From: Arachnia propionica | GTDB lineage: Bacteria; Actinomycetota; Actinomycetes; Propionibacteriales; Propionibacteriaceae | Length of the DNA stretch: 64,000 nt | Reading direction: 5' to 3' | NCBI RefSeq assembly: GCF_037055325.1 | Contig: NZ_CP146373.1 | Coordinates: 682,001 to 746,000, forward strand | Part shown: piece by piece, positions 54,510 through 64,000 of the stretch | Position numbering within the stretch: position 1 is the first letter of the stretch | Layout of the letters: every line of letters begins with the position of its first letter | The notes under the pieces: generated by a model | Seen by the model: the letters and a program-made list of their open reading frames with translations, nothing else | Database searches by the model: none | Told to the model about the DNA's origin: nothing | Position numbers and translations under genes: made by a program

Positions 54510-57500
54510 TCAGCCGAGGAAAGCTGCCGGAGGCAGTTCCGGGGGTACCATCGCGGATTTCTCCTCCAAACGCACCAAGGCCTCATCAACCGCGACGTCG
54601 AGTTGCAGATCTTCCCCGCTCTCCCAGTCAGACGGTCCCAAGGGAACTTCGATGTCAGGGTCGGTTCCGTGGTTCTCCACCCCGAAACCGTGCCTGTGAA
54701 AGGCAAAGGCGTAGCGAGGCTGGGTGACACCGGTACCGTCAACCAATTCGAACCGCCCGTCAGTTCCGACCACACCACCCCAGCTGCGCTCCCCCACCAC
54801 GGGACCGAGCCCGAGGTTCTGGGCGGCAGCAGTGATGATGTCGCCATCAGATGCCGCATAGGGATTAGTGATGAACACCACCGGTCCGCGCATGCCCTGT
54901 ACTGGATACGGTTCTGGTGTATCCATGTGCCGGGCGTAGCCCCAGCCGACGACGGTCCGCATCAACCGTTCCAGTACCAGAGACGATGTATGCCCACCGC
55001 TGTTGTACCGGACATCCACCACCATCGCCTCGCAGCGGGAGGCCTGCTCGATGAGACGGTGAAACTCGGCCCACCCCTCAGCCATCATGTTCGGGACGTG
55101 CACGTAACCTACCCGCCCCTGTGAACGTTCCCTGACCCGTTCAGCCCGGGAGGCCACCCATTCGTGATAGCGCAGCCCAGCTTCACTGGCCACGGGAACC
55201 ACCACCACTCTTCGTCTCGAATCTCCCCGGGCCAGGGTCAGTTCGACGGCGGTGCCCGCAGCTCCCAGCAGCAGGGCGTTGATGTCGGGGACTTCCGCAG
55301 TGGGTTTTCCGTCGACGGCTACGATCGCATCCCCTGCCCGGGCTGCCACACCCGCCGCGCGCAGCGGGGAACGGGCTTTGGGGTCGGAGGATTCGCCATC
55401 AAGGATGCGGTTGATGACGACCTCGCCCTTCTCGTTGCGTCCCAGATCCGCACCCAACCAGGCCACTTTCGCCTCGCCGTAGCCACTGCAGGGGGTGACG
55501 TAGGCGTGGGATGTATTGAGTTCTGCATTCGTTTCCACAAGCACGTCGACCAGGTCGTCATGGGTGGCGATCTTTTCCAGCAGCGGCCGGTAGCCCGCGC
55601 ACACCGCGTCCCAGTCGATGCCGTTCATGTCCTCACGCCAGTAGTGGTCACGCATCAGCCGGGCGTTCTCGTCGAACATCTGCCGCCACTCGTCACGCGG
55701 TAGCAGCTGGCGGCGCAACCGGTTCAGGTTCACGGCGATACGGTCCTCATCCTCGGCCCGCACATCTACCGGCTGCACCCACAGGTCGTCGCCGTTGCGA
55801 ACCACCACTTGTCTGCCGTCCCCACTGACTGCTGCATCGTCACAGGCATCGACCACCACGGTCAGTTTGCGTTTGGTGACGTCGTAAACCTCGATGCTGT
55901 CTTTCGTCTCCTGTCCCGGCAGTTGCCCAGAGCCAAGCACACCGGTGTGTGGGGTAAGGCGCCGCCACAGAACCCCCTCAGCGGTGACGCAGAGCCCGTC
56001 GTAGCGACCGGCTGGAACGGGCAATGGAACCATGCGGTCCTCCACACCCTCGATATCCAGGGCAACATCCACATCCGGTTTCACGGCATCCTGGTCCGTT
56101 GCCTCGTCCTTCGTCTCCATTTCCGGTTTCTTGGCCTCGCTGATGGCCCAACCATCGACAGAAGGCCCGAACGGAACGGGATCCTCCGCACTCAGGGGAA
56201 TCACATAGGGTCGCACGGTGTTGGTGAAGCCAAGATCAAAATTGATCTCGTCATAGGCAGGATCAATGGTCCGGCTCGACAGAAAATACAGGTACCGACC
56301 GTCGAGACTGAACGCGGGCGAGAAGTCATTGAATTGCCCGCGGGTCAGTTCAAAGGGTCGGTCCTCCGTGAGGTCATGACCGACCAGTCGTCCCAGCGCA
56401 CCCTCATTCCCAACCGTCTCCCGCCACACCACGTAGCGCCCGCTGGGACTGAAGGCCAAGCCCGTGGCCTCCCCTTGCCGTGACCTTCCCACTTTCCTGA
56501 CCGTGTTTCCAGCAACGTTTACCACGAGCACCGTGCCGTCGTGGGAGGCCACGGCCACCTCAGAACCTTCCGAGTTTGCCGCCAAAGCGAGAACCCGGCC
56601 CAACTGACCATGTCCGATCCTGCGAGGTTCCTCTTGACCGTCAAAAGGCACGATCTCCAAGCAGTCCTCGCCCTCCAGGTCGGTGGCCCAGATGCCCTTT
56701 CCCGTGCTCCCAAGTGGAATGGCCTCTCGGATTCGCACACCCGGCAGGGCGCTCAGGGCGCGGGCCGGCCCGGATCGGTGGGTCAGGAACCAGGCCTGTC
56801 CTCTCCACTCGACGAGGGAGCCGTCGCCACCGTTGTCCGGTATCACAGACTCCAACCGGTCCAGTGCCTCGACAGCGACAGGAAGCGGTTCGCCCAGCGC
56901 AAGGTCAACCGGGATCTCCCGCGGTTCAGCTTCGAGGGAGTCGAGGACATGAAGCTTCCCACGGGCGTGGAAGACCACCCTCCTGCCATCCGTTGTGGCG
57001 TCCCGGCAATACCCTTCGGTGAACGTGTGCGCGGTGTGGGCCCGCAGATCGCTGCCGTCTGACTCCACACTCCACACCTGGGCCTGTTCCCCCGGCTTCT
57101 CTGGGAGCTGCGCGCCAAGATCCGAGGTGAAGACGATGCGCTCCCCGACCCAGCAGGGACTGGCCAGACTCGCGGTCTCTCCGGGAAGCAGACGTATCCA
57201 GTTTTCCTGACGCACGTCGGACACCCACACCCTGTTCACCATGCCGCCCCGGTAGCGCTTCCACTGCTCCGGGCCACGGAAATTTGGGGAAGCCAGCACC
57301 GCCTGGCCGTCCGGGTTCCGATCTGCGGCCGAGGCGGGTCCCCACGGCAGTCGTTCCAGTTCACCTTCCAGGGAAACCGTATACAGCCAAGAAAGTGCTC
57401 GCAGGGCCTCGTTGTGCATGGAGGCCACGAGCACATGCTCCTCATCCACCCAGCCGCACACCTGCATGTGGAAAGCGCTCAGCCACGTGAGGCGGCGCCT

Positions 57501-57728
57501 GCCGCCCTCCATGTCGAGAACATGAAGGTCTTGGTTACCCGGGTAACCGGACACGAACCCCACTCTCTTACCCGAGGGGGAGAATCGGGGGCTGCGAACC
57601 GGAATGTGCTCGGAGGTCAGGCGATGTGCCCGACCTCCCAAGACTGTCGTCAACCACAGGTCGTCGTCGGCGACAAAGACCACCTGGTCCTCATTGACAT
57701 GTGGGTAGCGCAGATAGCCAGAAAACAT
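54510..57728 (-). CDS. Tricorn-type protease
   Basis: 1072 residues. The N-terminal 650 form two beta-propellers (repeated PRFSPSGKRVGFVSG and FSLDGRYLYFLSSR blades). A C1 region follows (MRDHYWREDMNGIDWDAV), then a PDZ domain (about 790-850) and an S41-type catalytic core with VVDVRYNSGGHTSS and NPYAASDGDIITAAAQ, where the Ser of the SDGD segment is the probable nucleophile. Cytosolic protease that trims peptides from ClpP or the proteasome; encoded beside clpX-clpP. Confidence 0.92.
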   Translation of the reverse strand: MFSGYLRYPHVNEDQVVFVADDDLWLTTVLGGRAHRLTSEHIPVRSPRFSPSGKRVGFVSGYPGNQDLHVLDMEGGRRRLTWLSAFHMQVCGWVDEEHVLVASMHNEALRALSWLYTVSLEGELERLPWGPASAADRNPDGQAVLASPNFRGPEQWKRYRGGMVNRVWVSDVRQENWIRLLPGETASLASPCWVGERIVFTSDLGAQLPEKPGEQAQVWSVESDGSDLRAHTAHTFTEGYCRDATTDGRRVVFHARGKLHVLDSLEAEPREIPVDLALGEPLPVAVEALDRLESVIPDNGGDGSLVEWRGQAWFLTHRSGPARALSALPGVRIREAIPLGSTGKGIWATDLEGEDCLEIVPFDGQEEPRRIGHGQLGRVLALAANSEGSEVAVASHDGTVLVVNVAGNTVRKVGRSRQGEATGLAFSPSGRYVVWRETVGNEGALGRLVGHDLTEDRPFELTRGQFNDFSPAFSLDGRYLYFLSSRTIDPAYDEINFDLGFTNTVRPYVIPLSAEDPVPFGPSVDGWAISEAKKPEMETKDEATDQDAVKPDVDVALDIEGVEDRMVPLPVPAGRYDGLCVTAEGVLWRRLTPHTGVLGSGQLPGQETKDSIEVYDVTKRKLTVVVDACDDAAVSGDGRQVVVRNGDDLWVQPVDVRAEDEDRIAVNLNRLRRQLLPRDEWRQMFDENARLMRDHYWREDMNGIDWDAVCAGYRPLLEKIATHDDLVDVLVETNAELNTSHAYVTPCSGYGEAKVAWLGADLGRNEKGEVVINRILDGESSDPKARSPLRAAGVAARAGDAIVAVDGKPTAEVPDINALLLGAAGTAVELTLARGDSRRRVVVVPVASEAGLRYHEWVASRAERVRERSQGRVGYVHVPNMMAEGWAEFHRLIEQASRCEAMVVDVRYNSGGHTSSLVLERLMRTVVGWGYARHMDTPEPYPVQGMRGPVVFITNPYAASDGDIITAAAQNLGLGPVVGERSWGGVVGTDGRFELVDGTGVTQPRYAFAFHRHGFGVENHGTDPDIEVPLGPSDWESGEDLQLDVAVDEALVRLEEKSAMVPPELPPAAFLG

Positions 57729-57763
57729 GGCGTCAAACCTACCCGAAGAAGCGCCGGGAGATG

Positions 57764-59071
57764 TCAGGCTGACAAGTCCCGGCGCCTAGCCACACGAGAG
57801 GAAGCCACCAACTCAGGTTGCGCTTTTCCGAGAACGGCTTCACGAGTCACAACGACCTGTGCCACATCCTCCGCAGAAGGCACCTCGAACATCACGTCGA
57901 GCAGCAACTCCTCAAGAATCGCACGCAGGCCACGGGCACCGGTCCCACGTTCCAGAGCGAGCTCCGCGATGGCGTCGATGGCCTCACCCGTGAAATCCAG
58001 TTGCACCCCATCGAGTTCGAAAAGGCGAGCGAACTGCTTGGTTAGCGCATTGCGGGGTTCGACGAGGATTCGATTCAAAGCGTCGCGGTCCAACGGTGAG
58101 ACCGTTGAGATCATGGGCAGACGCCCGATGAACTCAGGAATCAGACCGAACTTGTGCAGATCCTCTGGGCGGACCTCAGAGAAGGGATCAGCCACTTCCT
58201 TTCGAGCCGAAGTGTCGACGCTGAATCCGAGAGGCCGCTTCCCAATACGGGAATTGATGATTTCATCAAGACCGGCAAAAGCCCCACCGACGATGAACAG
58301 CACCTTGGTGGTGTCAATCTGAAGGAAATCTTGGTGCGGATGCTTGCGCCCACCCTGAGGCGGAACCGATGCGACGGTTCCCTCGAGGATTTTCAGAAGC
58401 GCCTGCTGCACTCCCTCACCGGAAACATCGCGAGTTATCGATGGATTTTCGGATTTACGCGCGACCTTGTCAATCTCATCAATGTAGATGATCCCGGTCT
58501 CAGCCTTCTTGATGTCGAAGTCAGCTGCTTGAATGAGTTTCAGAAGAATGTTCTCGACATCCTCGCCCACGTAACCGGCCTCGGTAAGGGCAGTCGCATC
58601 GGCCATAGCGAAAGGAACGTTGAGCATTTTCGCCAAAGTCTGAGCCAAGTAGGTCTTCCCACAACCAGTAGGCCCGATCAGCAGAATGTTCGATTTCCCC
58701 ACCTCGACGGCATCATCGTTCTGACGCGAGCGGCCAATTCTGGTCTGCTCTGAGGTAATGCGCTTGTAGTGGTTGTAGACAGCGACCGCAAGAGCTTTCT
58801 TAGCCGCGTCCTGCCCGATCACGTACTGATCGAGAAAATCGCGAATCTCCTTGGGTTTGGGAAGTTCTTCCTGAAGTCCAAAGGTTTCAACCCTGGGAAA
58901 CTCTTCCTCGATGATCTCGTTGCACAACCCGATGCACTCGTCACAGATGTAGACGCCATCACCCGCAATGAGGCGCTTGACCTGTTTCTGCGACTTGGTG
59001 CAGAAGTTACACTTGAAGACCTCGCTGGTCTCACCGATCCGTGGCACCGAAAACTCCACTCTGTCCGTCAA
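57764..59071 (-). CDS. clpX: ClpX ATPase subunit
   Basis: 435 residues. The N-terminal C4 zinc finger (CNFCTKSQ ... CDECIGLC), Walker [12 protein letters not shown], pore loop GYVGEDVEN, Walker [10 protein letters not shown] and sensor region [10 protein letters not shown] are present. KRPLGFSV is the ClpP-binding loop variant. Unfolds substrates for ClpP1P2. Downstream of clpP2 after 71 bp. Confidence 0.97.
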   Translation of the reverse strand: MTDRVEFSVPRIGETSEVFKCNFCTKSQKQVKRLIAGDGVYICDECIGLCNEIIEEEFPRVETFGLQEELPKPKEIRDFLDQYVIGQDAAKKALAVAVYNHYKRITSEQTRIGRSRQNDDAVEVGKSNILLIGPTGCGKTYLAQTLAKMLNVPFAMADATALTEAGYVGEDVENILLKLIQAADFDIKKAETGIIYIDEIDKVARKSENPSITRDVSGEGVQQALLKILEGTVASVPPQGGRKHPHQDFLQIDTTKVLFIVGGAFAGLDEIINSRIGKRPLGFSVDTSARKEVADPFSEVRPEDLHKFGLIPEFIGRLPMISTVSPLDRDALNRILVEPRNALTKQFARLFELDGVQLDFTGEAIDAIAELALERGTGARGLRAILEELLLDVMFEVPSAEDVAQVVVTREAVLGKAQPELVASSRVARRRDLSA

Positions 59072-59142
59072 TTAACGACTGGCCACAACTCTACTCGCCA
59101 GGGTGGCATTCCGTGGCGCAACACCCTGGCGAGCCCCGAGTT

Positions 59143-59751
59143 TCAGGCCCCGGCGTCCTTGAGAGAGGTCAGGATGTCATCGACGATTCCATACTCAACG
59201 GCTTCCTGGGCGGTCAGATACTTGTCTCGTTCGATGTCGCGGCTGACCTTCGTGACGCTCTGCCCGGTGTCGGCCGCGAGCATGTTCTCCATCAGCTCAC
59301 GAATACGCATGATCTCCTTGGCCTGGATCTCCAGGTCTGAGCTCTGCCCGTAGCCTCCCTCTGTCGCAGGTTGATGGATGAGGATGCGACTGTTGGGGAG
59401 CGCCAGACGCTTTCCCTTGGTCCCTGCTGCCAGGAGGAGGGCAGCAGCGGAGGCCGCCTGCCCGAGGCAGACGGTCTGAATATCCGGTTTGATGTAGCGC
59501 ATGGTGTCGTAGATGGCGGTGAGAGCCGTGAATGAGCCACCTGGTGAGTTGATGTAGATGGAGATCTGCCTCTCCGCGTCCATCGACTGGAGGCACAGCA
59601 GCTGGGCCATCACCGCATTGGCGATGTCGTCACTGATCGGGGTGCCGAGGAATATGATTCGGTCCTCGAACAGTTTCGTGTAAGGGTCAACGCGACGAAG
59701 ACCGTAGCTGGTGCGTTCCTCCCACTGGGGGATGTAGTAGTTGCTGGTCAC
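59143..59751 (-). CDS. clpP2: ClpP protease subunit 2
   Basis: 202 residues from the GTG at 59751, overlapping the clpP1 stop as GTGA. The catalytic Ser is in [10 protein letters not shown] and the His in [12 protein letters not shown]; the Asp is in the C-terminal part. Differs from ClpP1 in the loop near the active site (EGGYGQSSD). Forms the mixed ClpP1P2 tetradecamer typical of actinobacteria. Confidence 0.96.
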   Translation of the reverse strand: MTSNYYIPQWEERTSYGLRRVDPYTKLFEDRIIFLGTPISDDIANAVMAQLLCLQSMDAERQISIYINSPGGSFTALTAIYDTMRYIKPDIQTVCLGQAASAAALLLAAGTKGKRLALPNSRILIHQPATEGGYGQSSDLEIQAKEIMRIRELMENMLAADTGQSVTKVSRDIERDKYLTAQEAVEYGIVDDILTSLKDAGA

Positions 59752-60371
59752 TTGTTCGGAGCCTCCGAGTTGATCTGGGACGCACGCTCGTAGACGTGGT
59801 CGATAAAGCCGTATTCGAGTGCCTGCTCGGCCGTGAACCAACGGTCCCGATCTGAATCGGCCTCGATCTGCTCGACGCTCTGACCGGTGTGCTGCGCGAT
59901 GAGCTGGGCCATGGTCTTCTTGATGTGCAGCGACTGCTCCGCCTGGATCCGAATGTCGGAGGCAGTACCACCCAGCCCCCCGGAGGGCTGGTGCATCATG
60001 ATTCGGCTGTGTGGCAGTGCGTAGCGTTTACCGGGAGTACCTGCCGACAACAGGAACTGCCCCATGGAGGCCGCGAGTCCCATCGCAACCGTAGCGACGT
60101 CGTTGCTGATCCACTGCATGGTGTCGAATATGGCCATGCCAGAGTCGACGGACCCGCCGGGGCTGTTGATGTAGAGATAGATGTCGGAGCTCGGGTCCTC
60201 GGCGTTCAACAGCAGCATCTGGGCACAGATTGCGTTCGCGTTCTCGTCACGCACCTCGGACCCCAGAAAGATGATGCGGTTGGCCAGCAGGGACGAGTAG
60301 ACGTTATCCGTCATTCCCAGACCCGGGGCCTGCTGGGCCGCCATTGAGATGTCGTTTCGCTTGTCGGTCAC
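59748..60371 (-). CDS. clpP1: ClpP protease subunit 1
   Basis: 207 residues from a GTG at 60371. I chose it because VTDKRND resembles the N-terminus of mycobacterial ClpP1 (VTDMRSN); an ATG at 60344 is the alternative, and neither has a strong ribosome binding site. Catalytic Ser is in [11 protein letters not shown] and His in [10 protein letters not shown], with [13 protein letters not shown] following. First gene of the clpP1-clpP2-clpX unit. Confidence 0.94.
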   Translation of the reverse strand: MTDKRNDISMAAQQAPGLGMTDNVYSSLLANRIIFLGSEVRDENANAICAQMLLLNAEDPSSDIYLYINSPGGSVDSGMAIFDTMQWISNDVATVAMGLAASMGQFLLSAGTPGKRYALPHSRIMMHQPSGGLGGTASDIRIQAEQSLHIKKTMAQLIAQHTGQSVEQIEADSDRDRWFTAEQALEYGFIDHVYERASQINSEAPNK

Positions 60372-60422
60372 GTCATACAACGTACCGACTCCAAGCAATT
60401 TTCCAAGGATGGCCCGCCCAGA

Positions 60423-61571
60423 TCAGTCAGTAGCGACGCCCATCCTGGAATCGTCGCAATCGTTGGACCCTCCGAAATCATCGGCGGCCACGGGTCTCTC
60501 GCAATCGCTGGTGTCGACGGAGTCCGGGTTCGAGGAGATCAATGCCCCCACCCAGCGGGCCCTCGGGTCGTTGTCGAGCAGCAGGGATTTCACCATGAGC
60601 GTCAACGGCAGGGCGAGGAGAGCCCCGAGCGCGCCAAAGACCGCAGTCCACAACAGCAGGGAGATGAAGGAGACAACCGGAGTGATGCCGACGGCATCAC
60701 CAGTGAACTTCGGTTGGATCACGGACTGGATCACGAAGTTGAGGACGCAGTAGGCGATGACCACGATCAGCGCTGCGGTGGGCCCCTTCTCAAGAAAGGC
60801 CAGCAGCGCAGGCGGGACTAGCCCGATGAAGAAACCGACATTGGGGATGTAGTTGGTGATGAAGCTCAGCACCACCCACACGAGCGGAAGAGAGACCCCT
60901 ACGAGCACGAGGGCGATGCCATCAAGAACGGCAACTATGAGACCGAACAGGCTGGTCACCAACCAGTACCTGCGGATGCCCACGGCGAAGTCCCCCAGCG
61001 ATCCCGTGAAACTGGGATGCAGCCTGTTGGTGATGGCCAAACGCTTGGCCATCGTTGGCAGATCCGCCACCAGGAATGCCAGGCAGATGAGTATCACGGT
61101 CACAGTTCCCGTGGCACTCGACGCCTGGCTGACGACGTTTCCCACCAAGCTGATCACGTTCGACGGTGAAATCGACTTGAGCTGTTCGAGCAACGCGGCC
61201 TCGTCGAAACCCAACGTGCCCAGCCACGTAATCAACTGGGTATAGAGCTCAGTGAACTGGGAACCGTAGGAGGTGAGCGAGGCAACCATGGAGGTGCCAG
61301 CCCATACGATGCTCCCAGTGGCGACCACCAGAATCAGCAGCAACATCACCCCGGTGATCAGAGCGGCCAGCACACGAGGCACATGATGCCTTGTGAGCCA
61401 TTGGTACACCGGGTATGCGGTGATCACCAGATTGATGGCGAGGAATGTGGGGGCCAGTACCGAACTAAACTCTCTGAACACCCCAAGGGTCAGCGAGATG
61501 GCGCCCAGAACCACGACGGCCATGACGAACAGGGGAAATCTGCCCGTCACGGGCTTTTCGGCGGCCCCCAC
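60423..61571 (-). CDS. AI-2E/PerM-family transporter
   Basis: 382 residues from the GTG at 61571, with GGAG 7 bp upstream inside the tig end; frames further upstream overlap tig. About seven hydrophobic segments (FPLLFVMAVVVLGAISLTL-like start, VLAALITGVMLLLILVV, VTVILICLAFLVADL, VVLSFITNYIPNVGFFIGLV). The NYIPNVGFFIG motif is typical of the family, which exports small molecules or ions. The C-terminal 50 residues are acidic. Confidence 0.88.
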   Translation of the reverse strand: MGAAEKPVTGRFPLFVMAVVVLGAISLTLGVFREFSSVLAPTFLAINLVITAYPVYQWLTRHHVPRVLAALITGVMLLLILVVATGSIVWAGTSMVASLTSYGSQFTELYTQLITWLGTLGFDEAALLEQLKSISPSNVISLVGNVVSQASSATGTVTVILICLAFLVADLPTMAKRLAITNRLHPSFTGSLGDFAVGIRRYWLVTSLFGLIVAVLDGIALVLVGVSLPLVWVVLSFITNYIPNVGFFIGLVPPALLAFLEKGPTAALIVVIAYCVLNFVIQSVIQPKFTGDAVGITPVVSFISLLLWTAVFGALGALLALPLTLMVKSLLLDNDPRARWVGALISSNPDSVDTSDCERPVAADDFGGSNDCDDSRMGVATD

Positions 61572-61575
61572 CGGA

Positions 61576-62997
61576 TCACTCCGTTTCTTCGGTCTCCGGG
61601 ACTTCCTCAGCCTCGGGCTTCTCAGCTTCGGTCTCCTCGGCTTCAGAACCCTCCGCGTCCCCGGCTTCCGGAACCGACGGGGCCATCTCGACAAGTTCTC
61701 CCTCGGAATCAGTCACTTTCGCTGCCTCGCAGATAGCAGCGAGCGCCTTTCCACGCCGAATCTCCTGCTGCCACTCGAACATGTGGTTGTGCTCCATCAT
61801 GTGATTGATCACTTCTTGTGGCGTGGTGCGCTGCTCAGTGGCCTTGCGAAGAATCAGTTCGGTGAATTCCTGCTGAGAGACGGGAATCTCGTTGTCGTCA
61901 ACATACTTGTCGAGAAGCAGCTGAGCGCGCAATGCCTGGGTGGAGCGCTCATCCACCTGCTTCCAGAAGGCGTCAGCATCCTCTGCTTCCTCGTCGTCGG
62001 CCTGTTCCAGGTAGGTTTCGACGGTCAACCCGGCCCGCGCCAACTGATCGGAAATCTGATTGCGGCGGGCTTCGAGCTCACGAGCCAGCACAGCAACCGG
62101 AACCTCGAAGTCGACCTGCTCGAGAGCCGCTTCCAGGATCTTGTCCCGCGCCTCAGCGATCTGTTCGGCTTTGACTTGCGCCAAGACCGCCTTGGCCAGG
62201 TCCTCGCGCATCTCCTCGACGGTGTCGAACTCGGAAAGCGTCTGGGCGAACTCATCATCCAACGCAGGAAGTTCCTCCTCGGCCACCTGCGTGACGGTCA
62301 CCGTGATGTCTGCCTCCTGACCGCGGAAGGGGCCACCGATCAGAGTAGATGTAAAGGTCTTCGATTCACCCTTCTTGAGGCCACGGACAGCCTTGTCGAG
62401 TCCTTCAAGCATCCCGGAGTCCTCACCCACGGTGAGAGTAACCCCGCTGGCGGAAGCCTCCGGCAGCTCCTCCCCGTTCTGGGATGCGGTCAGATCGATG
62501 GTGAGGACATCACCCTCCTTGGACTCACGGTCGAGTTCTGTCGTGGTGGCGAACCGTTTACGGAGCAACAAGATGCGCTCCTCCACCTCGTCGTCCAGCG
62601 GCGGCAGAGCATCCACAGTGGTTTCGATCGCAGCGAAGTCCGGAAGATCGAAGTCGGGTCGGATGTCGACCTCCGCGGTGAACTCGACGAGCTCGCCATC
62701 CTCCAGCTTGGTGATCTCGATCTCCGGCTGAGCAAGAGGCACCGCTTTGGCCTCTGCCAAAGCAGTCTCGTACGCGGGCTGGATGGCTCCGTTGATGGCC
62801 TCCTGAAGGACTACCCCCCGACCGAAACGCTGGTCGATGACAACGGCCGGCACTTTACCCTTGCGGAAGCCTGGGATGTTGACCTGCTCTGCGATCTCCT
62901 TGTACGCCTTGTCCAGATGGGGCTTGAGGTCAACGAAAGGGATCTCTACGGTTAGCTTGACCCTCGTGGGGCTCAGCTTCTCTACGGTGCTGGGCAC
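61576..62997 (-). CDS. tig: Trigger factor
   Basis: 473 residues. Ribosome-binding N-terminal domain (KLSPTRVKLTVEIPFVDLKP, IPGFRKGKVPAVVIDQRFG with the GFRxGxxP signature), an FKBP-like peptidyl-prolyl isomerase domain (about 150-240) and a helical C-terminal domain. The last 45 residues are acidic, Glu-rich repeats (EAEETEAEKPEAEE). Ribosome-associated chaperone. Confidence 0.97.
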   Translation of the reverse strand: MPSTVEKLSPTRVKLTVEIPFVDLKPHLDKAYKEIAEQVNIPGFRKGKVPAVVIDQRFGRGVVLQEAINGAIQPAYETALAEAKAVPLAQPEIEITKLEDGELVEFTAEVDIRPDFDLPDFAAIETTVDALPPLDDEVEERILLLRKRFATTTELDRESKEGDVLTIDLTASQNGEELPEASASGVTLTVGEDSGMLEGLDKAVRGLKKGESKTFTSTLIGGPFRGQEADITVTVTQVAEEELPALDDEFAQTLSEFDTVEEMREDLAKAVLAQVKAEQIAEARDKILEAALEQVDFEVPVAVLARELEARRNQISDQLARAGLTVETYLEQADDEEAEDADAFWKQVDERSTQALRAQLLLDKYVDDNEIPVSQQEFTELILRKATEQRTTPQEVINHMMEHNHMFEWQQEIRRGKALAAICEAAKVTDSEGELVEMAPSVPEAGDAEGSEAEETEAEKPEAEEVPETEETE

Positions 62998-63265
62998 GAA
63001 TCGACTCCTGAACTTGAAATGGTCGCCGCAAGTTTAACCAAGGGCGTCCGAGCCAACCAACCGCAACCTGCACACCTACCGGATCACGAGGCGCTCCTCC
63101 GCAGGTGACACTTGCCGTCTCACCCTTGCACCGAGCCTCCTTCGCAGTTGTATCGAGCTCTTCTTCGCAGCCCAGGAACCAGAGTGTCCTTCGTCGTTCA
63201 ACGCCGGGACGTGATCATCTCAACTGGGGATCCGCCCAGGAAGCTGCTAGACTCTCGGACGCTTC

Positions 63266-63339
63266 GCGGATGTAGCTCAATGGTAGAGCCCCAGTCTTCC
63301 AAACTGGCTACGCGGGTTCGATTCCCGTCATCCGCTCCA
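63266..63339 (+). tRNA. tRNA-Gly(TCC), with encoded CCA
   Basis: Acceptor stem GCGGATG/CATCCGC, anticodon stem CCAGT/ACTGG around CTTCCAA, giving anticodon TCC (reads GGA/GGG), T-loop GGGTTCGATTCCC, discriminator T, and CCA at 63337-63339. Confidence 0.96.
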
Positions 63340-63399
63340 GGACCCCATGAGATTCTCCACCTCGCCGAGCCGAACGGCTCAGTGCTACCGTCTAATTCC

Positions 63400-63699
63400 A
63401 TGGCACGTCTTTTCATCTTGGAACTGACCTACCATCGCGGACTCGCTCCCGTCGAGGCCAACCTTCAGGCACACAAGGAGTATCTCGCCAAGAACTACTC
63501 CACCGGTCGTTTCCTAGCAAGCGGGCGCAAGGAACCCCGGAACGGGGGCGTCATCCTTGCAACAGGCACTCGAAAAGAAATGGAGGAGACCATCAAAACG
63601 GACCCGTTCACCATCAACGATGCCGCTAAGTACTCGATCACCGAGTTCCTTCCTTCAATGACCGCCGATTGCCTGTCTCCGTACCGGGAGACGCCGTAG
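63400..63699 (+). CDS. YciI-like protein
   Basis: 99 residues from the ATG at 63400. ARLFILELTYHRGLAPVEAN, LQAHKEYLAKNYSTGRFLAS with the conserved His, and the later DPFTINDAAKYSITEF match the YciI family (ferredoxin-like fold, putative small-molecule enzymes). No ribosome binding site is seen; a TCTAAT-like box is very near the ATG. Function unknown. Confidence 0.82.
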   Translation: MARLFILELTYHRGLAPVEANLQAHKEYLAKNYSTGRFLASGRKEPRNGGVILATGTRKEMEETIKTDPFTINDAAKYSITEFLPSMTADCLSPYRETP

Positions 63700-63760
63700 C
63701 TGCCACTCTCTCACGCATCCAGGGGCCCGATCATCACGGCTCAGCAGGTACCGTGGAGGC

Positions 63761-64000
63761 ATGAGAACCCTTCTGAGACTCGTTGTGGGGGCAATCGCAA
63801 CAGCAGCTGCTGTCTGGCTCATCCCAGGAATCCGCGTGGTCGCCGCAACCGATCAGCAGTACGTCCTGACCCTACTCGGGGTGGCTGCGATCATGGGGGT
63901 GGTGAACGCCGTCATCAAGCCGTTCACCCAGGTATTGTCCTTCTGTCTCGTGGTACTCACCTTCGGTCTCTTCCTACTGGTGATCAACGCCGCCATGCTG
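63761..64000 (+). CDS. Phage-holin-family (4_2) membrane protein, partial at window end
   Basis: 80 residues visible. Hydrophobic segments LLRLVVGAIATAAAVWLIPG, LTLLGVAAIMGVVNAVI and LVVLTFGLFLLVINAAML, with IKPFTQVLSF, match the small holin_4 family of bacterial membrane proteins (not necessarily phage). GTGGAGGC precedes the ATG. The gene continues past 64000. Confidence 0.8.
   Translation, partial: MRTLLRLVVGAIATAAAVWLIPGIRVVAATDQQYVLTLLGVAAIMGVVNAVIKPFTQVLSFCLVVLTFGLFLLVINAAML

Noticed and set aside
1-64000. CRISPR array
   Set aside because: No regularly spaced repeat-spacer pattern was seen anywhere, and no cas genes are present.

Overview
The window is high-GC actinobacterial DNA, most likely from the Propionibacteriaceae (Arachnia/Propionibacterium-like). 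The support is a coproporphyrin-dependent haem pathway ending in HemQ, a fused hemCD gene, ClpP1-ClpP2-ClpX, a tricorn protease, an RNase E with a long acidic/basic N-terminal arm, GTGA/ATGA gene overlaps and several apparently leaderless genes. The assignment is inference; no rRNA or species-specific marker is present.

Region 1 (1-6.0 kb) is a defence-like accessory segment. It holds a superfamily 2 helicase with a C-terminal PD-(D/E)XK-like site, an IS5-type insertion sequence (IS copy 1) broken by a 79-bp MITE-like insert, and a two-gene unit of a small basic protein and a SIR2-domain protein with a C-terminal GAF-like region.

Region 2 (6.3-19.74 kb) looks like an integrative conjugative or mobilizable element. 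It carries small membrane proteins, a VirD4/TraG-type ATPase, a replication-relaxation protein, an orphan DNA methyltransferase, an ArdA-like antirestriction protein, an XRE repressor with an ImmA/IrrE protease, and a large serine recombinase whose reading frame runs through a tRNA-Ala gene into the chromosome. I see no relaxase and no VirB4. Two promoters, one for the transfer operon and one for the XRE gene, share CGTTCA/TGAACG half-sites.

Region 3 (19.83-29.1 kb) is the haem cluster: hemE-hemY-hemCD-hemB-hemL leftward as an overlapping operon, and hemA-hemH-hemQ rightward, divergent across a 47-bp gap with a perfect 16-bp palindrome. Together these take glutamyl-tRNA to protohaem by way of coproporphyrin. 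A second hemCD-like gene (29.1-30.8 kb) has lost the catalytic Asp and the cofactor-binding Cys of HemC.

Region 4 (30.8-35.4 kb) holds an NAD(P)-binding protein divergent from a TetR regulator across a clear operator, a Tat/lipoprotein-type beta-propeller, an aldo/keto reductase, a REP-like hairpin repeat and a GNAT acetyltransferase.

Region 5 (35.5-38.5 kb) is a second small accessory island of low GC. It has a SIR2-like gene truncated by IS copy 2 and frameshifted, the decayed IS, and a DUF6602-like protein. It abuts a second, almost identical tRNA-Ala(GGC). In both places the accessory DNA lies at the 3' end of the tRNA.

Region 6 (38.6-64 kb) is core genome: a histidine phosphatase, rsfS, nadD, an unlisted 43-residue membrane protein, proA, proB, obg, rpmA, rplU, rne, an SGNH hydrolase, folC, a MauE/DsbA-like redox pair, valS, tricorn protease, clpX-clpP2-clpP1, an AI-2E family transporter, tig, tRNA-Gly(TCC), a YciI-like protein and a holin-family membrane protein cut by the window end.
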